Source: Propionivibrio soli
Lineage (GTDB): Bacteria; Pseudomonadota; Gammaproteobacteria; Burkholderiales; Rhodocyclaceae
DNA length: 64,000 nucleotides
NCBI RefSeq assembly: GCF_025770765.1
Contig: NZ_JANZKY010000006.1
Span: 62,001-126,000 of the forward strand
Reading direction: 5' to 3'
The notes beneath the pieces are model-generated. The model was not told where the DNA came from and did not search any database. It saw only the letters and a list, made by a program, of their open reading frames with translations. The position numbers were made by a program, and so were the translations under genes. Each line of letters opens with the position of its first letter. Within the stretch, counting starts at the first letter, position 1. This document shows, piece after piece, positions 18,832 through 26,839 of the stretch.

Positions 18832-18972
18832 ATGACAGCGATGAACGCCGTTTATTGGGCAGCGATTGGGGAAGGGTTGGCGATAGGCGCCTTGCTCGGC
18901 GTCCTCCTTGATCGCGTGGCCCTTGGGCGCTGGTTCTGGCAGCGAAGGACGAAACGTGTTCCGCGTCGTTAG
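18832..18972 (+). CDS. Small membrane protein of the prophage (46 residues)
   Basis: ATG preceded by GGAGG with 6-base spacing. Sequence: short N-terminus, hydrophobic segment IGEGLAIGALLGVLLDRVAL, then a strongly basic tail (RRTKRVPRR). The size and charge layout resemble filamentous-phage minor coat or assembly peptides. Its 3' end overlaps the start of the next gene by 17 bases. Below the usual length cut-off but supported by start signal and position. Confidence 0.6.
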   Translation: MTAMNAVYWAAIGEGLAIGALLGVLLDRVALGRWFWQRRTKRVPRR

Positions 18973-19513
18973 TCTCCTGCTCGCGCTCGTCGTGTGCGGG
19001 CTGGCACACGCCAAGTATTTCGCCGAAGTGCAGGTGAGCGTCGACGCCAACAACTGGTGGCCGCAAGGCTTGTACTCCGGCATGCGCTCCGGCTGCTACG
19101 ACGATGCGTTCACGGCCATCGCCTCGTTCCCGAATGGCGGCATGGGCTGGCGGGCGATCTCGGTGGATTCGAACGGCGACTGGATCGCCACCGAGGTATC
19201 CAGCAACCAGCAATTCATGGGCTACTACATGCCCTGCGGCGATGACCCCACGCCCGGTAGCGGCGACTCCACCGTCAACGCCTTGCAACAGACCGTGGCG
19301 CAACTGCAAACCACGCTGGCGACGACGAACGCCACGGTAGCGACGACACAAACCAACGTCCAAACCTTACTCACGGCGCAGGCCGAGCCCTTCAACGTCG
19401 ACCTCGCATGGTCGGCCTTCGCCTTCTTCTTCGGGGGCGTATTGCTCCTGTACTCGGTCGCCAAAGGCGGCGGCGCAGTTCTCAGTGCCATCCGTGAACG
19501 ATGGCGCGGCTAG
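18956..19513 (+). CDS. Secreted/anchored prophage virion-type protein with coiled coil
   Basis: 185 residues from GTG 18956, chosen because it gives a clean signal peptide (MFRVVSLLLALVVCGLAHA, cleaved before KYF). A Trp/Gly/Cys-containing globular part (about 20-102, with Cys in SGCYDD and MPCGDD) is followed by a heptad-like Leu/Thr/Ala repeat (about 110-143, LQQTVAQLQTTLATTNATV) and a C-terminal membrane anchor (WSAFAFFFGGVLLLYSVA) with a basic tail. This is the plan of a displayed coat or tip protein. It sits where other inoviruses keep minor coat genes, directly before the major coat gene. Confidence 0.65.
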   Translation: MFRVVSLLLALVVCGLAHAKYFAEVQVSVDANNWWPQGLYSGMRSGCYDDAFTAIASFPNGGMGWRAISVDSNGDWIATEVSSNQQFMGYYMPCGDDPTPGSGDSTVNALQQTVAQLQTTLATTNATVATTQTNVQTLLTAQAEPFNVDLAWSAFAFFFGGVLLLYSVAKGGGAVLSAIRERWRG

Positions 19514-19576
19514 GTTTCGGGGGTGTTCCGAAAGACGTGCACGGCGTATTCCGTGCGTTTGGTAAGGAGTAAAAAA

Positions 19577-19795
19577 ATGAAACAAGCCTATCTGTTCCTT
19601 CTCAGTGTGTGGCTGTTCCTGATGTCGATGGCCGCTCGGGCGGCCACGGGGCCGGACTTCACGACCCTGACGGCAGCGGTCGACTACAGCACCGCGATTG
19701 CGGCGATCTTGGTCGTCATGGCGGGCTTAGCCGGCGTGTATATCGTCATGTCCGGCGGCTCGATGATCCTGCAAAAGTTGCGCGGCGGTCGTTGA
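19577..19795 (+). CDS. Major coat protein (pVIII-like) of the filamentous prophage
   Basis: 72 residues: signal peptide ending MAARA, mature protein of about 50 residues starting ATGPDFTTLTAAVDY (acidic/neutral surface part), a membrane-spanning helix (AIAAILVVMAGLAGVYIVMSG) and a basic DNA-facing tail (LQKLRGGR). This is the exact plan of inovirus major coat proteins. AAGGAG before ATG, and a strong terminator 17 bases after the stop, as expected for the most expressed phage gene. Confidence 0.9.
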   Translation: MKQAYLFLLSVWLFLMSMAARAATGPDFTTLTAAVDYSTAIAAILVVMAGLAGVYIVMSGGSMILQKLRGGR

Positions 19796-19811
19796 CCCGT
19801 GGGTAGGGGGA

Positions 19812-19836
19812 GGGGATACCACGGTATCCCCTTTTT
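19812..19836 (+). terminator. Terminator after the major coat gene
   Basis: GGGGATAC-CACG-GTATCCCC perfect stem followed by TTTTT. Filamentous phages typically have their central terminator right behind gene VIII. Confidence 0.92.
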
Positions 19837-19850
19837 CGTAGGGGGTAGTC

Positions 19851-19940
19851 ATGTCCTCGAACGATTACTGGATTCTGATGTGGGCCGCGTTCGGACTGCT
19901 CGCCGCGTGGGCGGTGATCAAGGGCATCAGCGATGATTAA
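19851..19940 (+). CDS. Minor coat-like peptide (29 residues, pVII/pIX-type)
   Basis: MSSNDYWILMWAAFGLLAAW followed by AVIKGISDD: a single hydrophobic helix with short polar ends and no signal peptide, like the pVII/pIX tip peptides of filamentous phages. GGGGGTAG upstream of the ATG. Its stop overlaps the start of the pIII-like gene by 8 bases. Confidence 0.6.
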   Translation: MSSNDYWILMWAAFGLLAAWAVIKGISDD

Positions 19941-21321
19941 GCGCAACGTCCTGATCGGCGGTTTGCTCGGCTTGCTGCTCTGTTCTTCCGTCGCCTATGC
20001 GCTGTTGCCGCCGGTGATTGCGTTGGCCGGAGAGTTCGTCGGCGGCTTGCTGCTGCGCACGGCGGCGCGTCAAACGATCATGGCGGTGGGTGTCGCGGCG
20101 AACGATTCGTCCTGGGTGCAAGCCATGACCCTGGCGGCGCGGGCGATTCAAATTCTCAAGATCGCGGCCGGACAAATCGAATACGAGATTCCCGTCGAAG
20201 TCGGCGTACCCGTGCCCGCTCCGGTGGTCGCGCCATCCGGCGATGTCGGCACGTACGCCAACCCGATGACGGCTTTCGAAACGACCTTGCGCTTGAAGCC
20301 GACGGCGGGTTACGGAAGCTTCTGCAATGTGCAATCCAATTACTCGACGGACGGAGCCGCGCATCTCATTGAAGTGAAGTGGTACACCTTGGCCGAACTC
20401 GTCGCGGCGTGTAATGCGACCAAGGTGTTTTGGAACGCGGCTTCGGGTTTGGCCGGGGGTCAATGGGTCGCTGTCGATCAAACGGATTCGACCACGACCT
20501 ACACCGTGAACACGTCGACGGCGACCTACCGCTTACGGCGATGGGGCCTGTATGACGCGACGAACGACAAGGAAGATCAAGGCAGTAAGTTTGCGTACAT
20601 GCTCGCCGAGTCGCCGGACTCGGTCAAACGCTTCATCCGCACGGCCGAAGGCTTCCTACCGGACGAAGCCGACCCGGATTGGACCGCACAAGAGAAAGCC
20701 GCGTTTAACACGGCGAAGGCGCTGCAATTCCAGAATCAAAACTCGCTCGTCCGGGTGACCGGGAGCAATACCCAAACGCGCATCGAAGCCGCGACGCAGG
20801 CGGGCACCGATGTCAAATACCGCGTGCTCGAACTCGCCCCAACGGCGCAGCCAACGGCCGTGACAGAAAAGACCCTCGCCGGCGCGGTGGCGTCCGATGT
20901 CATTGCCTCGGGGCAGTCAGGAACGGGGACCGGCGAAATCGTCTTTCCGACCGATTACGCGAGGCAAGGGGAAGCGGCGGCGGCAACTGTAGCGACCGTT
21001 GCGCGCCTCGATACCCTGCATGACGATTTGACGAAAGCGTCGACGGCGGCGGGTGACCCCGTGGTGCCGGATGCGGGCGGTGGTTTCGAAGGCGCGTTCT
21101 TCAACGGCACGTTCACCGATCTGCTCGGCTGGCGACTGCCGGGGCATGCCGGGGTTTGCCCCACGGCCGATATCGCGTTCACGTTCTTCGGTCAGCCGTT
21201 CGACCTGCACATGAACGCGCAATGCGCCTTGCTCAATGATCCCGACGTGTACAACGTGGCGTCGACGGCGTTCACCGTGCTCTGGCTCGTCTGCGCCCTC
21301 TTCATCGTTCTGAAAGCCTGA
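19933..21321 (+). CDS. pIII-like adsorption/tip protein (TspB-type)
   Basis: 462 residues. Signal peptide (MIKRNVLIGGLLGLLLCSSVAYA), a long Thr/Ala/Asp-rich exposed region, and a C-terminal domain with conserved cysteines (GVCPTADIAF, NAQCALL) followed by the membrane anchor TAFTVLWLVCALFIVLKA. The order, size and C-terminus match the host-recognition protein of betaproteobacterial filamentous phages (TspB-like). It attaches the virion to the receptor and releases particles at the end of extrusion. Confidence 0.8.
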   Translation: MIKRNVLIGGLLGLLLCSSVAYALLPPVIALAGEFVGGLLLRTAARQTIMAVGVAANDSSWVQAMTLAARAIQILKIAAGQIEYEIPVEVGVPVPAPVVAPSGDVGTYANPMTAFETTLRLKPTAGYGSFCNVQSNYSTDGAAHLIEVKWYTLAELVAACNATKVFWNAASGLAGGQWVAVDQTDSTTTYTVNTSTATYRLRRWGLYDATNDKEDQGSKFAYMLAESPDSVKRFIRTAEGFLPDEADPDWTAQEKAAFNTAKALQFQNQNSLVRVTGSNTQTRIEAATQAGTDVKYRVLELAPTAQPTAVTEKTLAGAVASDVIASGQSGTGTGEIVFPTDYARQGEAAAATVATVARLDTLHDDLTKASTAAGDPVVPDAGGGFEGAFFNGTFTDLLGWRLPGHAGVCPTADIAFTFFGQPFDLHMNAQCALLNDPDVYNVASTAFTVLWLVCALFIVLKA

Positions 21322-21322
21322 A

Positions 21323-21607
21323 ATGCAAGCGCTCTTATGGCCCATCGTCACCTGGATATTCCGCGAGCTGGTGATCAAGTTCTTGATCCTCACCAGCGTC
21401 ATTGCTGTGGTGGCGTTTCTGGTGCCCTACGCGGTGCGCTACCTCGCCGGGTTTATCGGCGTCGGGAACCTGACGGCAGCGTTCGCGAGCCTGTCGCCGG
21501 GGATCTGGTTCTTCCTCGACTACTGCCAAGCCGGTCTTGGCGTTCCCCTGCTCATTTCCGCCTTTGTGGCGCGTTTCCTTATCCGGCGCTTGCCGGTCAT
21601 TGGGTGA
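21323..21607 (+). CDS. pVI-like minor coat protein (DUF2523-type)
   Basis: 94 residues, three hydrophobic segments (about 20-45, 49-65, 70-88) with SLSPGIWFFLDYCQAGLGVPLLISAFVARFLIRRLP. This is the typical DUF2523 protein encoded between pIII and Zot in filamentous phages, equivalent to pVI at the virion tip. Starts 1 base after the pIII stop. Confidence 0.82.
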   Translation: MQALLWPIVTWIFRELVIKFLILTSVIAVVAFLVPYAVRYLAGFIGVGNLTAAFASLSPGIWFFLDYCQAGLGVPLLISAFVARFLIRRLPVIG

Positions 21608-21611
21608 CCCG

Positions 21612-21842
21612 ATGAAAACCCTACTCGCGTTGATGCTGTGCGTTTCGCGGCCGGTTTGGGCGGCGGACTTCTCCACCTTGACGGCGGCGGCTGACTACAC
21701 AAACGTCATCGTGGCCGTGCTGCTGGTCCTCGGGGCCATCGCCGGCTTCCAAAGCTTGGTGCAAGCGGCCGATTGGATTCTCGGTTGGATCGAGTGCGGG
21801 GTGTCCTACGTCAAGTTGTACCGCGGGGACGATGACGATTAG
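21612..21842 (+). CDS. Second coat-like protein, paralogue of the major coat protein
   Basis: 76 residues from ATG 21612: signal peptide MKTLLALMLCVSRPVWA, then ADFSTLTAAADYTNVIVAVLLVLGAIAG, which parallels PDFTTLTAAVDYSTAIAAILVVMAGLAG of the major coat protein at 19577. The C-terminus differs: after the helix it continues to WILGWIECGVSYVKLYRG and ends DDDD (acidic), instead of a short basic tail. An acidic inner end would not suit DNA contact, so it is more likely a minor or assembly component. Confidence 0.75.
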   Translation: MKTLLALMLCVSRPVWAADFSTLTAAADYTNVIVAVLLVLGAIAGFQSLVQAADWILGWIECGVSYVKLYRGDDDD

Positions 21843-21844
21843 CC

Positions 21845-22942
21845 ATGGCCGAGAGCGTCTATAGCGGCCTGCAAGGGCACGGCAAAAGTTATGAGGTCGT
21901 GCGCTCGGTCATCGTGCCCAACGTCGCGAAAGGGCGGCGCGTCGTGACCAACGTCGCCGGGCTGAACGTCGACAAAATCCGCGCCTACTGCGTCGACAAG
22001 CTCGGCGCCGATCCCGAAAAACTCGGCGATATCGTCAACGTCACGAACGAGCGCATCGTCGAACCCAAGTTCTTTCCGATTGAGAACGCCGACAACACCG
22101 ATTGCGTCGTGCAAGGCGGCGACGTGATCATCATCGACGAGTGTTGGCGCTATTACGTCACCGGAGAAAAGCTCCCCGACGGTCACCTCACGTTCTTCCG
22201 CATGCATCGTCACTTCCTGCACCCGGAAACCGGCCAGTGCTGTGACCTCGTGCTGATCGTGCAGGACATCGACGATTTGCAACGCAAGGTACGCGCCACC
22301 GTCGAAAAGTCCTTCCTGATGAAGAAACACAAAGAACTCGGGATGGATAACCGTTATTCGGTGACCGCCTTTAGTGGCAAGCGCCAAACCCACGCCGCGA
22401 TCACCGAGCAGTTCCAAGAGTCTTATAAGCCGGAAATCTTCGAACTCTACAGTTCGTATTCGCAGTCGGGCGGCGCGGCGCAGGCCAGCGAGGCGGCAGC
22501 CGACAAGCGCGGCAACGTGCTGAACCGCAAACTGTTCAAGTTCGGCATCCCGCTCGCCGTCCTCGCCATTGGCGGTGGCATCTGGAACACCTGGCGTTTC
22601 TTCCATCCCGACCTCAAACCGGTCACCACCCCGAAAACCGAAGCCGGGCAGGGCACGGAAGGGCAGCAAAGTACACAAGCCGCTCCAGCAAAGAAACCGG
22701 CCGGGCCGGAAACGTCAGGCACGTGGCGGCTCGTCGGTACGGTCATGCGCGGCGGCCTCGTCCAGTTCATGCTGGTCGACGCCTCGAACCGCGTCCGTTA
22801 CGTCGAGAATCCGCCGGGCTTCAAAGTCGGAGCCAACGAAATCGAGTTGGCGCTCCCGGGGGGCGAAGTCGTCACGCACTGGACCGGGCCGGCCCCCGTG
22901 GCGATTTCCTCGGCCTCGATGCTGCCGGGGGGCCGTCGATGA
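21845..22942 (+). CDS. Zot-like assembly ATPase (pI)
   Basis: 365 residues. Inner-membrane motor of filamentous phage extrusion. Walker A GLQGHGKSYE at residues 7-16, Walker B GDVIIIDECW (near 95-104), a transmembrane helix near 228-243 (FGIPLAVLAIGGGIWNTW), and a periplasmic Pro/Thr/Lys-rich C-terminal part that would meet the secretin. Starts 2 bases after the preceding stop and overlaps the secretin start (ATGA). Confidence 0.93.
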   Translation: MAESVYSGLQGHGKSYEVVRSVIVPNVAKGRRVVTNVAGLNVDKIRAYCVDKLGADPEKLGDIVNVTNERIVEPKFFPIENADNTDCVVQGGDVIIIDECWRYYVTGEKLPDGHLTFFRMHRHFLHPETGQCCDLVLIVQDIDDLQRKVRATVEKSFLMKKHKELGMDNRYSVTAFSGKRQTHAAITEQFQESYKPEIFELYSSYSQSGGAAQASEAAADKRGNVLNRKLFKFGIPLAVLAIGGGIWNTWRFFHPDLKPVTTPKTEAGQGTEGQQSTQAAPAKKPAGPETSGTWRLVGTVMRGGLVQFMLVDASNRVRYVENPPGFKVGANEIELALPGGEVVTHWTGPAPVAISSASMLPGGRR

Positions 22943-24210
22943 AACGCCTACTTGTCCTCTTGCTCTGGCCGTTGCTCGCCTTCGCCGAGCCCGTCACCCT
23001 CGACTTGCAGGCCGTGCCGATGAAAGACCTGATCCGCCTCGTCTACGGCGAACTGCTCGGCGTCTCCTACGTGATTGACGGCTCGGTGGCCGATGACCTC
23101 AAGCCCGTTTCCCTGCGACTGGAGAAGGTGGAGCCTAAGCGCGTGGAGTGGGTGTTACGTGACGTGTTAAAGGGGCAGGGCGTCACCGTCGATACCTCGG
23201 CCGGCGTCGTCTTCGTGCGCAAGGCCGGGACCGTCCCGGAGCCGACCGAATGGATGGTCTACAAACCGAAATACCGGAGCGTTCGTTACCTGCAAGACTT
23301 AACGCAGGCGTTGTTCCCGCAAGGCGCGTTCGGCACACAACGCGGCGGCGCGATGCCGATTAACGCCATCGCCGGAAACTCGACCGGGCCGAATGGGACC
23401 ATGGGGAACGGCTCGCTCGCCGGGACCGTGCGGGCCATCGATCAGGGGGCCAACCGCCAACTCGATACCGACGCCGACGTGATGATCTTCCGGGGCAACG
23501 AGAAGGACATCGAACGCCTAAACAAACTGCTCGTGCAACTCGATACGCCGAGTGGTGAAGTCATGGTCAAGGCCGTCATCTACGAAGTCCAGACCACGGC
23601 GCACGAAGGCACGGCCGTTGACCTCGCCGTGTCGATCCTCTCGGGCAAACTCGGCATCAAACTCGCCGGTGGGGCGGCCGATGTCTCGAACGTCTTTGCG
23701 AAGCTGACTGGCTCGCTCGATCTGACCGCGATGTATTCGGCGCTGTCGGCTGATGGCCGCTTTAAGGTGGTGAGTGCCCCACGGGTCCGTGTCCGCTCCG
23801 GGGCCTCGGCTCACTTCGCGGTGGGCGACGAAACGCCCATCCTCGGCTCAGTGAGTTACGACACCAACGGCAAAGCCGTTCAAAGCGTCACCTACAAAAG
23901 CTCGGGCGTGCTCTTCGACCTGAAACCGCAGGTCAGGGAAGGGGGCGTCGACGTGCACCTGTCGCAGCAGATTTCGAGCTTCGCTAAAACCGAAACCGGC
24001 GTGAATGGCTCGCCAACGCTCAACAAGCGCGAGCTATCCACCGACCTCACCGTAGCCGATGACGAAATCGTGGTCATCGGTGGCTTGGAGTCCGACCGCA
24101 ACACGGAAAGCTCGTCCGGCCTCTCCTTCCTGCCGGCGTTCTTTCGCTCGACCGCCTCGGATGCGACCCGGAGCGAAATACTCCTTATGTTGCATGTGCA
24201 GAAGCTATAA
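22939..24210 (+). CDS. Phage secretin (pIV-like outer-membrane channel)
   Basis: 423 residues from ATG 22939: signal peptide MKRLLVLLLWPLLAFA, N0-type domain (LDLQAVPMKDLIRLVYGEL), N1-like region to about 195, then the secretin core with VKAVIYEVQ, SAPRVRVRSGASAHFAVGDE, and the C-terminal VADDEIVVIGGL and SEILLMLHVQ. It forms the outer-membrane gate through which virions leave. Some inoviruses borrow host secretins; this one encodes its own. Confidence 0.93.
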   Translation: MKRLLVLLLWPLLAFAEPVTLDLQAVPMKDLIRLVYGELLGVSYVIDGSVADDLKPVSLRLEKVEPKRVEWVLRDVLKGQGVTVDTSAGVVFVRKAGTVPEPTEWMVYKPKYRSVRYLQDLTQALFPQGAFGTQRGGAMPINAIAGNSTGPNGTMGNGSLAGTVRAIDQGANRQLDTDADVMIFRGNEKDIERLNKLLVQLDTPSGEVMVKAVIYEVQTTAHEGTAVDLAVSILSGKLGIKLAGGAADVSNVFAKLTGSLDLTAMYSALSADGRFKVVSAPRVRVRSGASAHFAVGDETPILGSVSYDTNGKAVQSVTYKSSGVLFDLKPQVREGGVDVHLSQQISSFAKTETGVNGSPTLNKRELSTDLTVADDEIVVIGGLESDRNTESSSGLSFLPAFFRSTASDATRSEILLMLHVQKL

Positions 24211-24298
24211 GTTAGGACGACAACCGATTTAACATATTTGCAAAGGTGCTGTATGCCACTTGCCTTACCATTCAAGTTGGTTTTACGGGCTCTTCGCT

Positions 24299-24982
24299 AT
24301 GAACGAAAAACAGTCTAGCCTTTCTCTAGGGACGATTCTTACGGGGTTGCCTGTTGCAACGGCTGCTCTCTATGTATTAGGAATATCCTTTTACCAAGGA
24401 TTTGTTGGGGCGTGGGGGCTAGAGGAGTCGTTGTTCCCCATTGCGGTAGATAGGACGTTGTTCTACGGGTTCTTCGCCCTGATGGACCGCAGTGCAGTTC
24501 AACTGGTGTATTTCGTGTTTGCAACTGAAGCCATCGCCTTAGTTGCGCTCGCTATTGTTGTCCTAAGCACCTCTGCCAGGATCCGTAACTATTTCGACAA
24601 CAAGTTCAAGGCTAGCCCGCCAAAGGAAGAAGAGAGAGAAATCAAACCACCGAAGGCGATCGCTTGGTTTTGGCAATGGACGACTTATACCTTCTTTTTT
24701 TCGATAGCAGTGCTGCTCATTGTTCTTGGGTTTCTATTCGCCGCTTCTCTTGCAGACCGAAGTGGACGGGAAACCGCTGCCTTCATGCTGAAGAGAATTG
24801 AAGCGGGTAGACGGTCTCCTATTGATTTGTATCTCACAGGTCATGCGGAGCCGATTAAAGCGCACTCGATCTTATGTAGCGGGACTCATTGCGCCTTCTT
24901 GATTGGGAAACAGTCCATAACGTATAGGCTGGATCAAATTGAAAGAACCGTCGCGCATGATGTCGATTTTCCGAAGGACTGA
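24299..24982 (+). CDS. Hypothetical membrane protein (prophage cargo)
   Basis: 227 residues from ATG 24299. Three or four membrane segments (about 9-30, 53-90 and 137-162) separated by a charged cytoplasmic loop (KASPPKEEEREIKPPKA), then an exposed C-terminal domain with two Cys (ILCSGTHCAF). Base composition is less GC-rich than the phage structural genes, as usual for an added (moron) gene. Not recognised; an effect on superinfection or host envelope is only a guess. Confidence 0.65.
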   Translation: MNEKQSSLSLGTILTGLPVATAALYVLGISFYQGFVGAWGLEESLFPIAVDRTLFYGFFALMDRSAVQLVYFVFATEAIALVALAIVVLSTSARIRNYFDNKFKASPPKEEEREIKPPKAIAWFWQWTTYTFFFSIAVLLIVLGFLFAASLADRSGRETAAFMLKRIEAGRRSPIDLYLTGHAEPIKAHSILCSGTHCAFLIGKQSITYRLDQIERTVAHDVDFPKD

Positions 24983-25111
24983 GAGCCAGAGGCATCTAGT
25001 TGCTTACTTGCTGACAAACAGGCCGCTCGGGGTGCGACAAGGGAAGCACTCGCCGCGAGCCCGAGAGGGGCGCGGGGTTTCGAGTGCGTTTCCGTTGCCA
25101 TGTGCCCCTTG

Positions 25112-25157
25112 CCCGACGTGGATCCGGCACGTCGGGTCGGCCGGTCGTCCCGGCCGA
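25112..25157 (+). promoter_or_regulatory. Two adjacent perfect hairpins, candidate phage origin or packaging signal
   Basis: CCCGACGTG-7-CACGTCGGG (25112-25136) followed at once by TCGGCCGG-TCGTC-CCGGCCGA (25137-25157). There is no T-run, so these are not ordinary terminators. They lie in the only sizeable noncoding gap of the phage after the secretin, where filamentous phages keep origin and packaging hairpins. Confidence 0.5.
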
Positions 25158-25228
25158 GGGTATGGCAGAGGCGCTGCGCCGGTACAGTGAACTAGAAATC
25201 GAAACGAGATCAGGAGAATGACAAAGGG

Positions 25229-25681
25229 ATGAACTGGCGCTGTATCCTTGTACTCGTAATGCTTCTGTGTTCTGGCAGCGCATGCGCTCAGGAAGTGATC
25301 TATCACTGCCTGAAGGATGGCCGAAAGATGGTCACTGATCAGCCGTGCGCCGACCTTGGTGCCCAGGAGAGGAAGCGGGTTAATACGTCTGACATGCCGC
25401 CATTGAATACGTCGCAAGGGCTGTCGGTGGAAGAGCGTCAACGAGAACAAGGTATCCGTGAGCGGCTGTATCGAGAGGGCCAGCAATACGAACAAATCCG
25501 CGAGCAACAAAAGGCGGTAGCTGCGGCCGAGGAAAGAGAGAGAGTACGTTTGTGTGACTCGCTGTGGAGACAGAAGAAAGCAGTTATTGCACAGCAAAGG
25601 GCTTACAGTTCCGACTACTGGAACGAACGGCATCGGATCGTTAACGACAGGATTTATGAGTTGAATTGCAGCTCCCGATAG
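25229..25681 (+). CDS. Secreted DUF4124-like protein
   Basis: 150 residues: signal peptide MNWRCILVLVMLLCSGSACA, then VIYHCLKDGRKMVTDQPC, the pattern of DUF4124 (Y.C...DG....DQPC), and a long charged helical region (about 70-125) rich in Glu, Arg and Gln. Likely periplasmic. Function unknown. Its 3' end overlaps the integrase start by 16 bases. Confidence 0.7.
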   Translation: MNWRCILVLVMLLCSGSACAQEVIYHCLKDGRKMVTDQPCADLGAQERKRVNTSDMPPLNTSQGLSVEERQREQGIRERLYREGQQYEQIREQQKAVAAAEERERVRLCDSLWRQKKAVIAQQRAYSSDYWNERHRIVNDRIYELNCSSR

Positions 25682-26535
25682 ACGAGCAATGGACATGGCA
25701 ACAGGCCGCTGATAAGTGGCTTGAAGAAACGGTCCACAAAAAGGATCGCCGCAACGACAAGGCGAAACTTCGCTGGATCGGGCAACTATGGAGCGGCAAG
25801 CTCCTGCGCGAAATCGACCGGGAAACCGTCCGCGAACTCGCCAAACGCAAACTACGGACGGCCAAGCCCTCAACCGTCAACCGCTACCTCGCCTTAATCC
25901 GCGCCATCCTTCGCCGGGCCGCTCGTGAGTGGCAATGGATCGAGAAACCGCCTTACATTCGCCTCGAACATGAACCAAGCCGGCGCGTTCGCTGGCTCCA
26001 CCCCGAACAAGCCCGAGCCCTACTCGAAGAACTTGCCGACCACCAGCGGCACCCCATGCTATTCACCCTCGCCACCGGGCTCCGGGCCGGCAACGTCCTC
26101 AACCTCCGATGGGAACAAATCGACCTCAAAAGGCGGGTGTGCTGGTTCTACGCCGACCAAACAAAGAACGGCGAAGACATCAGTATCAGTTTGAACGACA
26201 GCGCAATGGCCGTGCTCTACGCGCGTCGGTTCGTCCACCCCGAATTCGTCTTCACCTACCAAGGGAAACCGCTACAGCGGCTAACAACGCGGGCTTGGTA
26301 CAAAGCTCTAAAGCGAGCAAGGATAAAAAACTTTCGCTGGCACGACTTGCGTCACACGTGGGCCAGTTGGCTAGTGCAGGAAGGTGTACCGCTCTACGCC
26401 TTGCAGGAAATGGGCGGCTGGAAAACCGCCAGCATGGTTCGCCGGTACGCCCATTTGTCGCCGGCACACAATCTGCGGTACGCCCAAACCATTGACGCCT
26501 CGTTGGCGACCGTGGCGAACCTCGGAGAATTCTGA
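25666..26535 (+). CDS. Prophage tyrosine integrase
   Basis: 289 residues (TTG start; an internal start is possible). N-terminal core-binding domain (DEQWTWQQAADKWLEET, with STVNRYLALIRAILRRAAREW) and catalytic domain with Arg in TGLRAGNVLNLRW, HDLRHTWASWLVQ box, GGWKTASMVRRYAHLSPAH with the Tyr nucleophile. It would recombine the phage with tRNA-Phe. The C-terminus ASLATVANLGEF closely matches the decayed copy at 30415-30586 (APLATVASTGKF), whose stop codon lies in the att core. Confidence 0.93.
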   Translation: MQLPIDEQWTWQQAADKWLEETVHKKDRRNDKAKLRWIGQLWSGKLLREIDRETVRELAKRKLRTAKPSTVNRYLALIRAILRRAAREWQWIEKPPYIRLEHEPSRRVRWLHPEQARALLEELADHQRHPMLFTLATGLRAGNVLNLRWEQIDLKRRVCWFYADQTKNGEDISISLNDSAMAVLYARRFVHPEFVFTYQGKPLQRLTTRAWYKALKRARIKNFRWHDLRHTWASWLVQEGVPLYALQEMGGWKTASMVRRYAHLSPAHNLRYAQTIDASLATVANLGEF

Positions 26536-26553
26536 CAATCAGTTGTCTGTGAT

Positions 26554-26580
26554 CCGGCCTTGACTTCCAGGGCCGGTTGT
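26554..26580 (+). terminator. Putative terminator after the integrase
   Basis: CCGGCC, 11-base loop, GGCCGG followed by TTGTTTTG, 18 bases after the integrase stop. Confidence 0.6.
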
Positions 26581-26839
26581 TTTGTACCCCCGCCGTTGCT
26601 ACGATGTCTGTCACGCCATCAGTCAGCTTGATACGAACATCGAGTCAAGATGTAAGCGAAAAATAAAAACTAAAGAGGCATAGTGTGCTGCAAAATCCAA
26701 AGGACCTCGGGACGAAAAGCTGCCATTGCCTTTGGCTATGGCTTCGCGCGCGAGGTTCGAACAGATCTAAATGCAGAAGCTCTAACGTGCGAGTTCGTCG
26801 CGTGATACCGCAGGTACGGATGCTAGAATGCCCCGCGCC

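Noticed and set aside
21839-22678. 279-codon minus-strand frame opposite zot
   Set aside because: Shadow of the Zot-like gene; the plus strand has Walker motifs and operon overlaps.
25004-25873. 289-codon minus-strand frame across the hairpin region, DUF4124-like gene and integrase start
   Set aside because: Antisense to two supported genes, no domain, and it runs through the hairpins.
26530-26545. Internal att copy behind the intact integrase (TTCTGACAATCAG)
   Set aside because: Only about 10 bases resemble the att core; not reported as a site, though mentioned as a possible decayed one.
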